Shown in pieces: positions 1 to 6,750 of a DNA stretch of 8,776 bases. Every line of letters starts with the position of its first letter. Within the stretch, counting starts at the first letter, position 1. The DNA lies in contig JAJYCM010000103.1 of assembly GCA_021778375.1 (NCBI GenBank), forward strand, positions 1 to 8,776, read 5' to 3'. The translations under genes and the position numbers were made by a program. A model generated the notes under the pieces. That model saw only the letters and a list, made by a program, of their open reading frames with translations. It had not been told where the DNA came from and made no database searches. The stretch comes from Bacteroidota bacterium. GTDB lineage: Bacteria; Bacteroidota; Ignavibacteria; Ignavibacteriales; Ignavibacteriaceae.

Positions 1-20
1 AACCTAGGAGGTTTCTCATT

Positions 21-510
21 ATATAATATCCCTTTGGGTAAAATCAGCAAATAATATATTTGCATTATTAAAAGGGGAAATCCCGAAGGGATGACAGTAT
101 TATAGCACAGAAGACAATCATAAAATTAAAACTCCGAAGGAGTGGCATGATTGATTTTGTTTTGGACATAATTTTCTATAACAGTATCACCTCTACAATA
201 ATGTCACTCCTTCGGGGCTGAATTTGTTTTCATCATATTTTTCTACAATACTATCACCCCTTCGGGGTTAATAAAAAATAATCGGTATGAAGTAAAACAT
301 AGGAAGTTTCTCGGCAAGCCGCAAGTTCAAGGAAAAAGGAAGGACAATATTCCGGAATTTCTGTCGTGGCAGACGAAGTGACATTTTGCGATATCCATCT
401 GATAGATAATGACAAATAAAATTTAAATTATGTGTCGCTCCTCCGGAGCTTTAATGTTTTTTCTTTCGTTGATCAGCTACTAATGTGTCGCCGCTCTGCG
501 GATGTATTAA
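21..510. repeat. Cluster of about seven short hairpin repeats
   Basis: Seven short, related GC-centred hairpins lie in otherwise AT-rich DNA. Their cores are near 29-40 (CCCtttGGG), 81-90 (TCCCGAAGGG), 132-143 (CTCCGAAGGAG), 206-217 (ACTCCTTCGGGG), 255-267 (CCCCTTCGGGG), 437-449 (GCTCCTCCGGAGC) and 491-501 (CCGCTCTGCGG). Several share a flank: ATGACAGTATTATAG after the core at 91-105, or its inverted form before the core (ACAATACTATCAC at 246-258, ACAATAATGTCAC at 195-207, AATGTGTCGC at 482-491). Copies therefore occur in both orientations. This is REP-like palindromic DNA. Such families are often mobilised in trans by a Y1 (RAYT/IS200-like) transposase, but none is encoded here. The stems vary by compensated changes (GAAGG, TCCGGA, CTCTGCGG), which suggests the fold is kept rather than the sequence. 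Confidence 0.75.
303..419 (+). pseudogene. Possible C-terminal remnant of single-stranded DNA-binding protein (SSB)
   Basis: A 38-codon reading frame runs from just after a TAG at 300-302 to a TAA at 417-419. It has no start codon and no ribosome binding site. It contains KKEGQY followed by ISVVADEVTFCD, which resembles the last OB-fold strands of SSB (pattern: (D/E)Gx...(E/S)VVADEVxFLD). The +1-shifted frame over about 283-345 reads KFLGKPQVQGKRKD, which could be the preceding SSB strand (GKLQVxxYxDK-like). This suggests one frameshift in a decayed gene. A full SSB is about 110-170 residues, so most of the gene is missing. The fragment sits inside the hairpin-repeat cluster, as expected for a degraded locus. 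Seen: the frame and motif. Inferred: SSB ancestry, from a short match judged by eye. A chance match cannot be excluded. Confidence 0.35.
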
Positions 511-600
511 GCTAGATATGTGATTCATTATTTTAAGTGCCAGCGGTTTAGCATACTAGTAAAAAAATACTAAACGAAAAAAAAAGCCATAGAGTAGCGA

Positions 601-690
601 AACGATATCCAGGATAGAGGGTGTCATATCGAAGGATCCGTTTTAGAGAAAACGATATCCAGGATAGAGAGTGTCATTTCGACTGATCCG
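601..690 (+). repeat. 50-bp-period direct duplication of repeat end
   Basis: The block at 601-640 recurs at 651-690 with 36 of 40 positions identical. Both copies start AACGATATCCAGGATAGAG, pass through GTGTCAT(A/T)TCGA and end in GATCCG. The second copy continues into the complete fold-back element at 671-781. The first copy stops after GATCCG and is followed by TTTTAGAGAA. This looks like a local duplication, or a failed or deleted second insertion, of the left end of the fold-back repeat. Confidence 0.8.
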
Positions 691-781
691 CCGCGGCGCA
701 CTCGAAGGAGAAATCCCATGTTCAATTCGATCACCAGAACTATTCGTGGGATTTCTCCTCCCTGTCAGTCGTCGAAATGAC
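671..781. repeat. Fold-back (MITE/REP-like) element, copy 1
   Basis: This element of about 111 bp has terminal inverted repeats GTCATTTCGAC (673-683) and GTCGAAATGAC (771-781). A second pair of inverted arms lies inside: GGAGAAATCCCA (707-718) and TGGGATTTCTCC (747-758). The transcript or single strand could fold into a long hairpin with an internal GC-rich bulge (CCGCCGCGGCG near 689-699). Positions 747-781 match 5116-5150 at 34 of 35 bases. The left end (673-709) matches the reverse complement of 5234-5270 at 36 of 37 bases. It encodes no protein and resembles the fold-back intergenic repeats common in Bacteroidota and Ignavibacteria genomes. Confidence 0.8.
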
Positions 782-798
782 ATTTTGGAGTTGTGCAA

Positions 799-832
799 CA
801 GTCTCGGCAGGCAGGGCCGGATTCGAAATGAC
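799..832. repeat. Partial fold-back repeat end
   Basis: The sequence GGCCGGATTCGAAATGAC (815-832) repeats the right terminus of the fold-back family. It uses the variant spacer GCCGGAT that recurs at 6722-6738 (GCCGGATTCGAAATAAC). No matching left arm is seen directly upstream, so this is a truncated copy or solo end lying just beyond copy 1. Confidence 0.55.
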
Positions 833-1369
833 AGTAGAACATAAATTCTATTCTGTAATAAAAGCAGTAAAGTTTTCATGTAAGATGAAAATATTACATA
901 GTAATTAATTGAACGCAATTTATTTATATTAAAAAATTCAAACAATTAGATTGGCTTAAATTATGATATTAAATAAGAGACGGCTAAATTAAAATTAGAC
1001 AACTGGGGTGATAGAATGGAAGGTTGGAATAATGCGGGGAAAAAGAAATAATAATTTTTATTTAAAAATCGCTTGCATCTTTAATAAAAATAATTTTATT
1101 TTAGCTCGTGATTTTATTAAATGTTTTTCTTTATATTAGATAAGCTAAATTTTGATATTTAATGAAGGTTACAGAAACATATATGAGTCCTCTTGAATGG
1201 AGGGGTGGGCGGAAATCAAGGTGGTAGCATTAAATAAACTTTCCCCATTTCGAGTCAAATCAAATTCCTTTATTAAAACATTTTATTTTCTCTCTAGGTA
1301 TTTAATCGAAGTACTAGATTATTTTAAAGTTAAATTGCCTTTAAAAAACTGTTAAAATTGAATAATTGT

Positions 1370-1398
1370 TTGACTTCTAGTAAAATAATAAATATATT
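1370..1398 (+). promoter_or_regulatory. Candidate promoter of the secreted-protein gene
   Basis: TTGACT at 1370-1375 and TATATT at 1393-1398 are separated by 17 bases, a good match to a sigma-70-type promoter. It would give a leader of about 205 nt before the ATG at 1612. The surroundings are AT-rich, so chance matches are likely, and relatives in Bacteroidota often use a different consensus (TAnnTTTG near -7). Confidence 0.35.
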
Positions 1399-1600
1399 AC
1401 TCACTAAAATTTGAGTTAAAAATAAATAATCTATATAATTTCTAAGTAATGGAACAGGAGAAAGTAATATGTTAAGAACTTTACCGCCTTAGTCCTCACC
1501 CTTTCTTTCTAGAGAGAATAAATATGAAAATATTTTATTCCGGTCTAAATGTAATCAATTTTGTTATTCAAATTCTTAAGTTAGTTCTAAATTATTATCC

Positions 1601-1607
1601 AAGGAGG
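1601..1607 (+). promoter_or_regulatory. Strong Shine-Dalgarno site for the secreted-protein gene
   Basis: AAGGAGG lies 4 bases before the ATG at 1612 and is a full-length match to the anti-Shine-Dalgarno sequence. It fixes the start codon and suggests efficient translation. The genes at 6938 and 7277 have no comparable site. Confidence 0.85.
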
Positions 1608-1611
1608 ATAC

Positions 1612-4600
1612 ATGTTAAATTTTAAGAAACAATTCGGTAGTCTGCGAATCAGCGGATTATCAGTCCTGATGGGTTTCTTGCTCATGGGAGTTTTAGGTGT
1701 TTCAACTTCTTATGGTCAGACAGTAGACACGGTTGGCGCAGGGGCAAAATTCTCTGTGAATCTTCAGAATAAAAGTCTGCAGGATTCTGTAGTAATGCCG
1801 ACTTTCAAGATAGCCGTTTCTGATACTCTTACTTCTTCAAGTGATTCAGTTGCGATCGGCTTTGCGAATAAGTATTTTCAATTTGCTAATAGCGGACCTT
1901 ACAAAGTAGTTGTAAATGGAGCCATTATAGCAGATAGCGCTCGCGTAAACGCTACTGGGGATTCGTTATATATCAAAATTACCGGACCTGTCGGATATAG
2001 CAACGCAGATACTCTCACTGTTGCTGGCGTATATATTAAAGCCATTAAGGAAGCTTCAGTCATGAGTGATAGCTCAACTTTTGATAATCTATTTTTTGCG
2101 GTTGGTAATGGAGCAGTTCGTACATCTGGAGCAAATTTAGGTACAAAGTTTGTGCTTCTACCAGGTTCTATTTATACAGCGGCTTTTTCTACACCTCCGA
2201 CAACTCCTGTTGTAGCCGGAACCAATATTACAGCGACATTAAGCTTTACTGACAAGTTTGGTAATGTTCCAAATGATAAAGCTACAACCATTGGCGTTGC
2301 CGCAGTTTTAGATGGTACTAGTACGCCTGGAAATGGTACACTCGCAGGTACAGCTACTATAACTAAAACAGCTACAATAGGAGCCCCCGGCGTTGATACA
2401 TATGCATGGACAGCATTAACTTATACAAGGGCAGAAAATATTAATCTTGTATTTACTGCACCTGGTGGTACTTTAACATCTGGTACCATTGTTGTAAATC
2501 CATCGAATACAGCAGCTCATATTTCGGTCAGTCTAAACAATAGTACGATTAATGTAAACGGAACTATAACAGCCACCTTAACTGTAACCGATGCAAATTT
2601 TAACCCAGTTAATGCAGCTACTGTAGTGGCTCAAGAGAATACGCCACACGGCGGTACATTCTCAGCTCTCGCTGCTACAAGTTCAGCAGGCATAACTAGC
2701 ACAACATTTACACCCAGCAAATTCTTTACTGGCGCAGATACCTTGCTATTTACATCAGGTACAGCTTCTCAAAAAAGCGCGATTGTTATCAATCCTGGCG
2801 CTCTTGGTGGAGTAATAGTTGATTACTCAGGTACAGCAAGCGGTTCTCAAGCAAGTGAAACAATTGCAGCCGGAACCACAGTATACGCACGCGGATTCCT
2901 CCGTGATACTTATGGTAACCCGATTAATGCTTCCGCAACTACAGATATTGCTTTTGCTATTAACGGTGTATTAGGCAAAGGCACAGCACTGGGAACCCCG
3001 GTGTTGACAACCTCAATTACAGAAGCCCAATATCCTAATCAAGTTAAGACTGCAATAGGTGTAGCAATTCCTTATACTGTTTCAACAAACGTAAGTAACC
3101 TAGATTCAGTTCTTGCAACAGCAGGTAGCTATTCAAATACCATCGCAATTCAAAATCGTAGCAACGTACCTGCATCATTTACTACGGCTCAGCCAATTAT
3201 AGTTCCAGTACAAGCCGGGCGTCTTAACGGACGATTGGCAATTGCGATTGGTGACAGTTCGGTTGTAGCATCGAAATACTCTAATTTCATAAATATTGCC
3301 GATACGGTTTTAGATGCTTACGGCAACCCAGTTGATGCTCCATCTAGTTCAGATAAGATTGCTCCTACAAGGAGCAGTTATGCATTATATTTTTCGACAA
3401 GTGGAATTACAAAATTTATTGGCGCTACTGATACTACAGCTGCCGATACTGTATATCCAGCTTTAGGTGTTGCTGAAACTCGAGTCTATTCAGGTACAAA
3501 GAGCGGTACTGATAATGTGAAATCATGGGCGGCAGCTAATTCAGCTGTAACCGGTTCGGTGCCAGTTTGGGTTACACCAGCAGCTTATGCGGCGCTTGTT
3601 ATAACACCTGCCAAAGATACTGCTGCGGTTGCCGGACAGAGCCAAACATTGACTGTTGAAAAACAGGATACCTATGGCAACCACATTGATTGGGGTTTAG
3701 CTGGTGGTAATTCACGCGGGAACACACCATCATTCACCAAACCATCTTCGGGCCAGATTACTGCTGATTCATCTGCATTAACTGCAGATACAGTTACAAC
3801 CGGTCACAACCGTGGAGGTTCTGTTACGAAGACATACACGATATCAGGCAAAGCAGGTATAGCAAGTATTGGTGGTACACTTGATATGACATTCCCATTT
3901 ACTGCTTATGCAGCTGGTGCAGATACACAGAAGGTTTATGCAACGCTTGGCCTTTTCACTGATACTTCAATAGTATACTCAATACCTACAGGTCTATTGA
4001 GATCGTTCACTGCAGTAATTGCAGCTGCAGATTCAGTGCATAATGCTGGCGATAGTGTGAAAGTAGTGGTTACAGCTTATGATTCATTAGGACACAGGAT
4101 ATACACCTATGTTTCAAACGGTCAAAACTTGACATTGAATCACACAGCTTTCAGTCCAATCGCAACAAGTGATACTACATTCTACTTCTCCTATTGGAAC
4201 AGCAGAGGTCAGTATGTCAAAACTACCGGTTGGAGATCAAACTATATTAAAGACACAGCATTCGTTGAGGGACAGGCTACGTTCACCTTACATAAGTTCG
4301 TAGTTGACAGCACAAACACTGTAACAATCAGCGGTGGCGGTTTTATGGCAACAGCATCGCAAGGTGTAACATTCAAACCTTTAGACGCCGATATGTCATA
4401 TGGTTTCTGGTCAGTCTCAGCTCCTGATACATTGCTAGCAACCGGAGCATTGAATTTCACTGTAACTCCACGCGACAAATACTATAATGTTAGTTACACA
4501 CCGAAGAATATTATAGTTAATGTCTCATCCAACCAGACAAGTGGATTCAATATTGGATCAAATCCAAAGGTAATTAACGGACCAACAAACTTTACCGGAA

Positions 4601-4995
4601 CACTTTCCGGCGCAAGCGGCAATTTGGTTATCTATGTATTCGACAATACTAATAGTAATATCTACGGTCAAAGCGCACCTGTAACCATTAACCCTGTAAC
4701 AGGCATTGCACAGACTGATAACGCATTGCCAAAAGTATATTCACTTATGCAGAACTATCCAAATCCATTCAATCCTACAACTTTAATTAAGTACGATTTG
4801 CCTAAGGCAGGCTTAGTAACACTTAAAGTATATGATATGCTTGGAAAGGAAGTAGCAACACTTGTAAACGGAACGCAAGCGGCTGGACATTACAGTGTAC
4901 AGTTTAATGCATCCACACTATCAAGTGGTGTTTATATCTACCGCATACAATCAAATAACTTCACAGCAGTAAAGAAATTAGTACTGCTAAAGTAA
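1612..4995 (+). CDS. Large secreted Ig-like-repeat protein with type IX secretion sorting domain
   Basis: This 1127-residue protein is probably carried to the cell surface. Residues 1-35 form a Sec signal peptide (K5/K6, a hydrophobic stretch around 13-31, likely cleavage at SYG/Q). The middle carries at least seven Ig-like modules marked by a D-x-x-G-N or similar turn at residues 214 (DKFGN), 327 (DANFN), 432 (DTYGN), 568 (DAYGN), 686 (DTYGN), 824 (DSLGH) and 955 (DKYYN). They are spaced 105-138 residues apart, as in invasin/Big_1-type beta-sandwich repeats. Residues about 36-190 form a separate beta-rich N-terminal domain that I do not recognise. Residues 1043-1127 are a type A T9SS C-terminal sorting domain (YPNPFNP, LGKEVATLV, SSGVYIYRI, KKLVLLK), which the Por machinery recognises at the outer membrane. 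The mature protein has no cysteine and is rich in T, S, A and G. There is no enzymatic motif, so an adhesive, structural or S-layer-like role is inference. It is a single-gene unit: strong ribosome binding site upstream, strong terminator downstream. Confidence 0.95.
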   Translation: MLNFKKQFGSLRISGLSVLMGFLLMGVLGVSTSYGQTVDTVGAGAKFSVNLQNKSLQDSVVMPTFKIAVSDTLTSSSDSVAIGFANKYFQFANSGPYKVVVNGAIIADSARVNATGDSLYIKITGPVGYSNADTLTVAGVYIKAIKEASVMSDSSTFDNLFFAVGNGAVRTSGANLGTKFVLLPGSIYTAAFSTPPTTPVVAGTNITATLSFTDKFGNVPNDKATTIGVAAVLDGTSTPGNGTLAGTATITKTATIGAPGVDTYAWTALTYTRAENINLVFTAPGGTLTSGTIVVNPSNTAAHISVSLNNSTINVNGTITATLTVTDANFNPVNAATVVAQENTPHGGTFSALAATSSAGITSTTFTPSKFFTGADTLLFTSGTASQKSAIVINPGALGGVIVDYSGTASGSQASETIAAGTTVYARGFLRDTYGNPINASATTDIAFAINGVLGKGTALGTPVLTTSITEAQYPNQVKTAIGVAIPYTVSTNVSNLDSVLATAGSYSNTIAIQNRSNVPASFTTAQPIIVPVQAGRLNGRLAIAIGDSSVVASKYSNFINIADTVLDAYGNPVDAPSSSDKIAPTRSSYALYFSTSGITKFIGATDTTAADTVYPALGVAETRVYSGTKSGTDNVKSWAAANSAVTGSVPVWVTPAAYAALVITPAKDTAAVAGQSQTLTVEKQDTYGNHIDWGLAGGNSRGNTPSFTKPSSGQITADSSALTADTVTTGHNRGGSVTKTYTISGKAGIASIGGTLDMTFPFTAYAAGADTQKVYATLGLFTDTSIVYSIPTGLLRSFTAVIAAADSVHNAGDSVKVVVTAYDSLGHRIYTYVSNGQNLTLNHTAFSPIATSDTTFYFSYWNSRGQYVKTTGWRSNYIKDTAFVEGQATFTLHKFVVDSTNTVTISGGGFMATASQGVTFKPLDADMSYGFWSVSAPDTLLATGALNFTVTPRDKYYNVSYTPKNIIVNVSSNQTSGFNIGSNPKVINGPTNFTGTLSGASGNLVIYVFDNTNSNIYGQSAPVTINPVTGIAQTDNALPKVYSLMQNYPNPFNPTTLIKYDLPKAGLVTLKVYDMLGKEVATLVNGTQAAGHYSVQFNASTLSSGVYIYRIQSNNFTAVKKLVLLK

Positions 4996-5027
4996 TATGA
5001 TCTGTTAAACGGTTATATAAAATAATT

Positions 5028-5061
5028 AACCCGCCATGACATAAGTTATGGCGGGTTTTTT
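5028..5061 (+). terminator. Intrinsic terminator of the secreted-protein gene
   Basis: AACCCGCCATGAC (5028-5040) pairs with GTTATGGCGGGTT (5045-5057) across an ATAA tetraloop. The 13-bp stem has one G-U wobble and runs directly into T residues (5056-5061). It lies 33 bases after the stop codon and insulates the gene from the repeat island that follows. Confidence 0.92.
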
Positions 5062-5104
5062 ATTTATATACCACTGTCTATTATTTTATATCATAATCAG
5101 TATT

Positions 5105-5150
5105 AGCGCTATGAATGGGATTTCTCCTCCCTGTCGGTCGTCGAAATGAC
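5105..5150. repeat. Half copy of fold-back repeat (right end)
   Basis: This stretch starts AGCGCTATGAATGGGATTTC and ends GTCGTCGAAATGAC. Positions 5116-5150 match 747-781 of copy 1 at 34 of 35 bases. The AGCGCTATG lead-in recurs at 6806-6814 in the third island. No left arm is present upstream, because the terminator region lies there, so it is a truncated copy adjoining a full one. Confidence 0.75.
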
Positions 5151-5160
5151 AAATAGTAAT

Positions 5161-5270
5161 GTGTCATATCGAAGGAGTCATCGACTGAGATATCCCATTA
5201 TTAATTTGGGTACCGCGCTTAACAGGGGATTTATCCTTCGAGTCCGCCGCGGCGGATCAGTCGAAATGAC
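5161..5270. repeat. Fold-back (MITE/REP-like) element, copy 2
   Basis: This element of about 110 bp starts GTGTCATATCGAAGG and ends CAGTCGAAATGAC, with imperfect inverted ends and inner arms GAGATATCCC (5187-5196) and GGGGATTTATCC (5225-5236). Its first 38 bases (5161-5198) are identical to 6751-6788. Its last 37 bases (5234-5270) match the reverse complement of 673-709 with one mismatch, and they include the perfect palindrome CCGCCGCGGCGG (5244-5255). The element is thus a mosaic of ends shared with both other islands. Confidence 0.8.
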
Positions 5271-5280
5271 AACTGAATCG

Positions 5281-5304
5281 ACGTAAACCTCGGAGGTTTT
5301 ACGT
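5281..5304. repeat. AAACCT/AGGTTT small palindrome
   Basis: ACGTAAACCTC and GAGGTTTTACGT form a hairpin with a single bulged base. The core AAACCTCGGAGGTTT belongs to the same family as the degenerate copy at the window start (AACCTAGGAGGTTT, 1-14) and the double copy at 6846-6879. It lies about 85 bases before the lipoprotein start and could fall in its leader. It lacks a T tract, so I do not call it a terminator. Confidence 0.6.
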
Positions 5305-5378
5305 TCAATTGCAAATTATATTCTTGATTATATTTTTAATATGTGCTAACTTTCATTTCAAAAATTGATAAGATAATT

Positions 5379-5390
5379 GGAGAAAAAATG
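5379..5390 (+). promoter_or_regulatory. Ribosome binding site fixing the lipoprotein start
   Basis: GGAG (5379-5382) sits 5 bases before the ATG at 5388. The open frame extends upstream to a GTG at 5343, but that codon has no ribosome binding site. It would also add 15 residues, including several charged ones, before an otherwise standard lipoprotein signal peptide. The ATG at 5388 is the better start. Confidence 0.85.
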
Positions 5391-6557
5391 AACCGTCCTA
5401 AACTTTTAACGATTGCTGTCCTATTTTTAGGATTAGCAATAACGGGGTTTCAATGCGCCTCAACTGAGCTGACAAGCGCAAAATTATATATTCAACAGAA
5501 AAATTACGATAGAGCTCTTGCTTCACTTAGAAAAGAAGTAGAAAAAAATCCTAAGAGCGATGAAGGATACTATTTACTAGGTCTTGTTAGCGGTGAGCAA
5601 GGCGACTATCCTACACTTATAGATTCCTACGCAAAATCTCTGGCAATTAGCAATCTGTATGCTAAAGATATCGACCAATCTAAAATTTATTTCTGGGCAC
5701 AATCGTTCAATCAAGGTGTTGCTTTGTTTCAAAAAGGAAACAGCACAACCGATAAGGATAGCATGAAGATTTTGTATGATAAATCGATCAATGCCTTTAA
5801 GACAGCTACCGAATTGGAGCCTGATTCAGTCGACGCATTTAAGAACTTAGCTTTTGTTTATTTAAGCGCGCAAGAATATGATAACGCTATTGCCCCCCTT
5901 CAAATGTTAATAGATAAGCAAAAATCAGTTGATGGTTATAAATATCTTGGAGAAATTTACTACAACAAAGCCGTAACTTTCAAAACAAAGTATGCTACTT
6001 CTCATGATGTGCAGGATAGCGTTCAAGAAATGAGTTATTATGAAAAGGCAATCACAGTTCTTCTGGAAGGCAGAAAACTTTATCCTAATAATCCAGATCT
6101 TTTATTATATCTTTCCAACTCATACATCGGCGCTCATAAGGTTGACGTAGCAATTGACGCCTTCAAAGCTGGTGTTGAGCAAGATCCTAATAATAAATAT
6201 TATCGATATAATTATGGCGTTCTTTTACTCGGCAATAAAGATTATCAGGATGCAGAGACACAATTTAAAAAGGCTATTGAGATTGACCCTAATTACCAAA
6301 ACGCGATTTATAATATTGCAGTAACTTATGTAAAGTGGGCAAGCGATATTCAAAAAGAGTTGGATGCAAAAAACGATACGTCAACTGCTCCTTTCAAAGA
6401 AAAATATGTCAAAGCATTGCCGTATTTAGAAAAAGTTGCAAGCATGAAAAGTGACGACCCGAATATGTGGGAACTTCTCGGTAAGGTCTATGCAACTTTA
6501 GGATATGAAAAGAAAGCTACCGATGCTATGGATAAGGCTGATAAGCTTCGGAAATAA
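5388..6557 (+). CDS. TPR-repeat lipoprotein
   Basis: This 389-residue protein is exported and probably lipid-anchored. Residues 1-22 are a signal peptide (N2, R3 and K5, hydrophobic core 6-20), followed by a candidate lipobox ending GFQ-C23. The Q before the cysteine is not consensus, so lipidation is likely but unproven. The mature part is mostly tetratricopeptide repeats: about 30-55 and 57-87; 135-178; 235-267; 268-301 (a textbook repeat ending KKAIEIDPN); 302-322; and 340-387. A region at about 88-130 and a lysine/aspartate-rich insert at 323-340 interrupt the array. TPRs bind proteins or peptides, so it probably acts as an envelope scaffold or assembly factor. The client is unknown. It stands alone between two repeat islands, and no promoter could be assigned with confidence. 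Confidence 0.94.
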   Translation: MNRPKLLTIAVLFLGLAITGFQCASTELTSAKLYIQQKNYDRALASLRKEVEKNPKSDEGYYLLGLVSGEQGDYPTLIDSYAKSLAISNLYAKDIDQSKIYFWAQSFNQGVALFQKGNSTTDKDSMKILYDKSINAFKTATELEPDSVDAFKNLAFVYLSAQEYDNAIAPLQMLIDKQKSVDGYKYLGEIYYNKAVTFKTKYATSHDVQDSVQEMSYYEKAITVLLEGRKLYPNNPDLLLYLSNSYIGAHKVDVAIDAFKAGVEQDPNNKYYRYNYGVLLLGNKDYQDAETQFKKAIEIDPNYQNAIYNIAVTYVKWASDIQKELDAKNDTSTAPFKEKYVKALPYLEKVASMKSDDPNMWELLGKVYATLGYEKKATDAMDKADKLRK

Positions 6558-6588
6558 TATCTATTGAAGCTTAAATAAAATTTAATTC

Positions 6589-6638
6589 TAATGCCGAAAT
6601 TATTGGGAGCTCATAACGGGCGGGTAATTTCGGCATTA
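6589..6638 (+). terminator. Hairpin after the lipoprotein gene, possible terminator
   Basis: TAATGCCGAAATTA (6589-6602) and TAATTTCGGCATTA (6625-6638) form a perfect 14-bp stem around a 22-base G-rich loop, 31 bases after the stop codon. Position fits a transcription end, but there is no T run (AAGTTTCTG follows) and the loop is long. It could instead be an RNA-stability element or another small repeat. Confidence 0.45.
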
Positions 6639-6699
6639 AAGTTTCTGAGGTATTATAGGGCTATTTGCGGGGAGATTAGATATGAGGTATCAGCTATTT

Positions 6700-6738
6700 G
6701 TGGGATTTCTCACCGGCTAAAGCCGGATTCGAAATAAC
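6700..6738. repeat. Variant fold-back repeat end with CCGGC hairpin
   Basis: GTGGGATTTCTCACCGG begins like the right half of the fold-back family, but the usual TCCCTGTC(A/G)GTCG spacer is replaced by the small hairpin CCGGC-TAAA-GCCGG (6713-6726). The end is ATTCGAAATAAC. A shortened form of the same spacer, GCCGGATTCGAAATGAC, occurs at 816-832, so this is a subfamily rather than random decay. Confidence 0.65.
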
Positions 6739-6750
6739 AGGTATATTTTT

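Larger units (their letters stand above)
833..1611. other. AT-rich non-coding leader region, no intact gene
   Basis: About 780 bases of very AT-rich DNA separate the repeat island from the large secreted-protein gene. I found no reading frame of convincing length, no tRNA or rRNA and no clear riboswitch. Two things stand out. One is a short GC-richer island at about 1185-1235 with a small CCTC/GAGG hairpin. The other is a pair of tiny reading frames close to the downstream gene: 1469-1492 (7 residues, preceded by AGGAG) and 1524-1625 (33 residues, overlapping the downstream start). The region probably holds the promoter and a long 5' untranslated leader of the downstream gene. Confidence 0.6.

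Noticed and set aside
21..510. Possible CRISPR array
   Set aside because: The repeats are short, irregularly spaced, present in both orientations and variable in sequence. There are no uniform spacers and no cas gene.
643..945. 100-codon reading frame on the minus strand
   Set aside because: It lies across the fold-back repeat and flanking AT-rich DNA, and its middle is simply the translated repeat. It has no ribosome binding site and no recognisable domain.
1016..1051. 11-codon frame with a GGGGTG stretch upstream
   Set aside because: It is too short, with no conserved feature and no context for a leader peptide.
1183..1227. Short frame containing LEWRGGRKS, resembling the start of YpfJ-type metallopeptidases
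   Set aside because: Only about nine residues look similar before a stop codon, and no continuation is found in other frames. This is too short to support a pseudogene.
4242..4478. 78-codon reading frame on the minus strand
   Set aside because: It lies wholly inside the secreted-protein gene and has no domain or upstream signals, so it is an antisense shadow.
5343..5387. Upstream GTG start for the TPR lipoprotein
   Set aside because: No ribosome binding site precedes GTG 5343, and the extension would put charged residues before the signal peptide. ATG 5388 has GGAG at good spacing.
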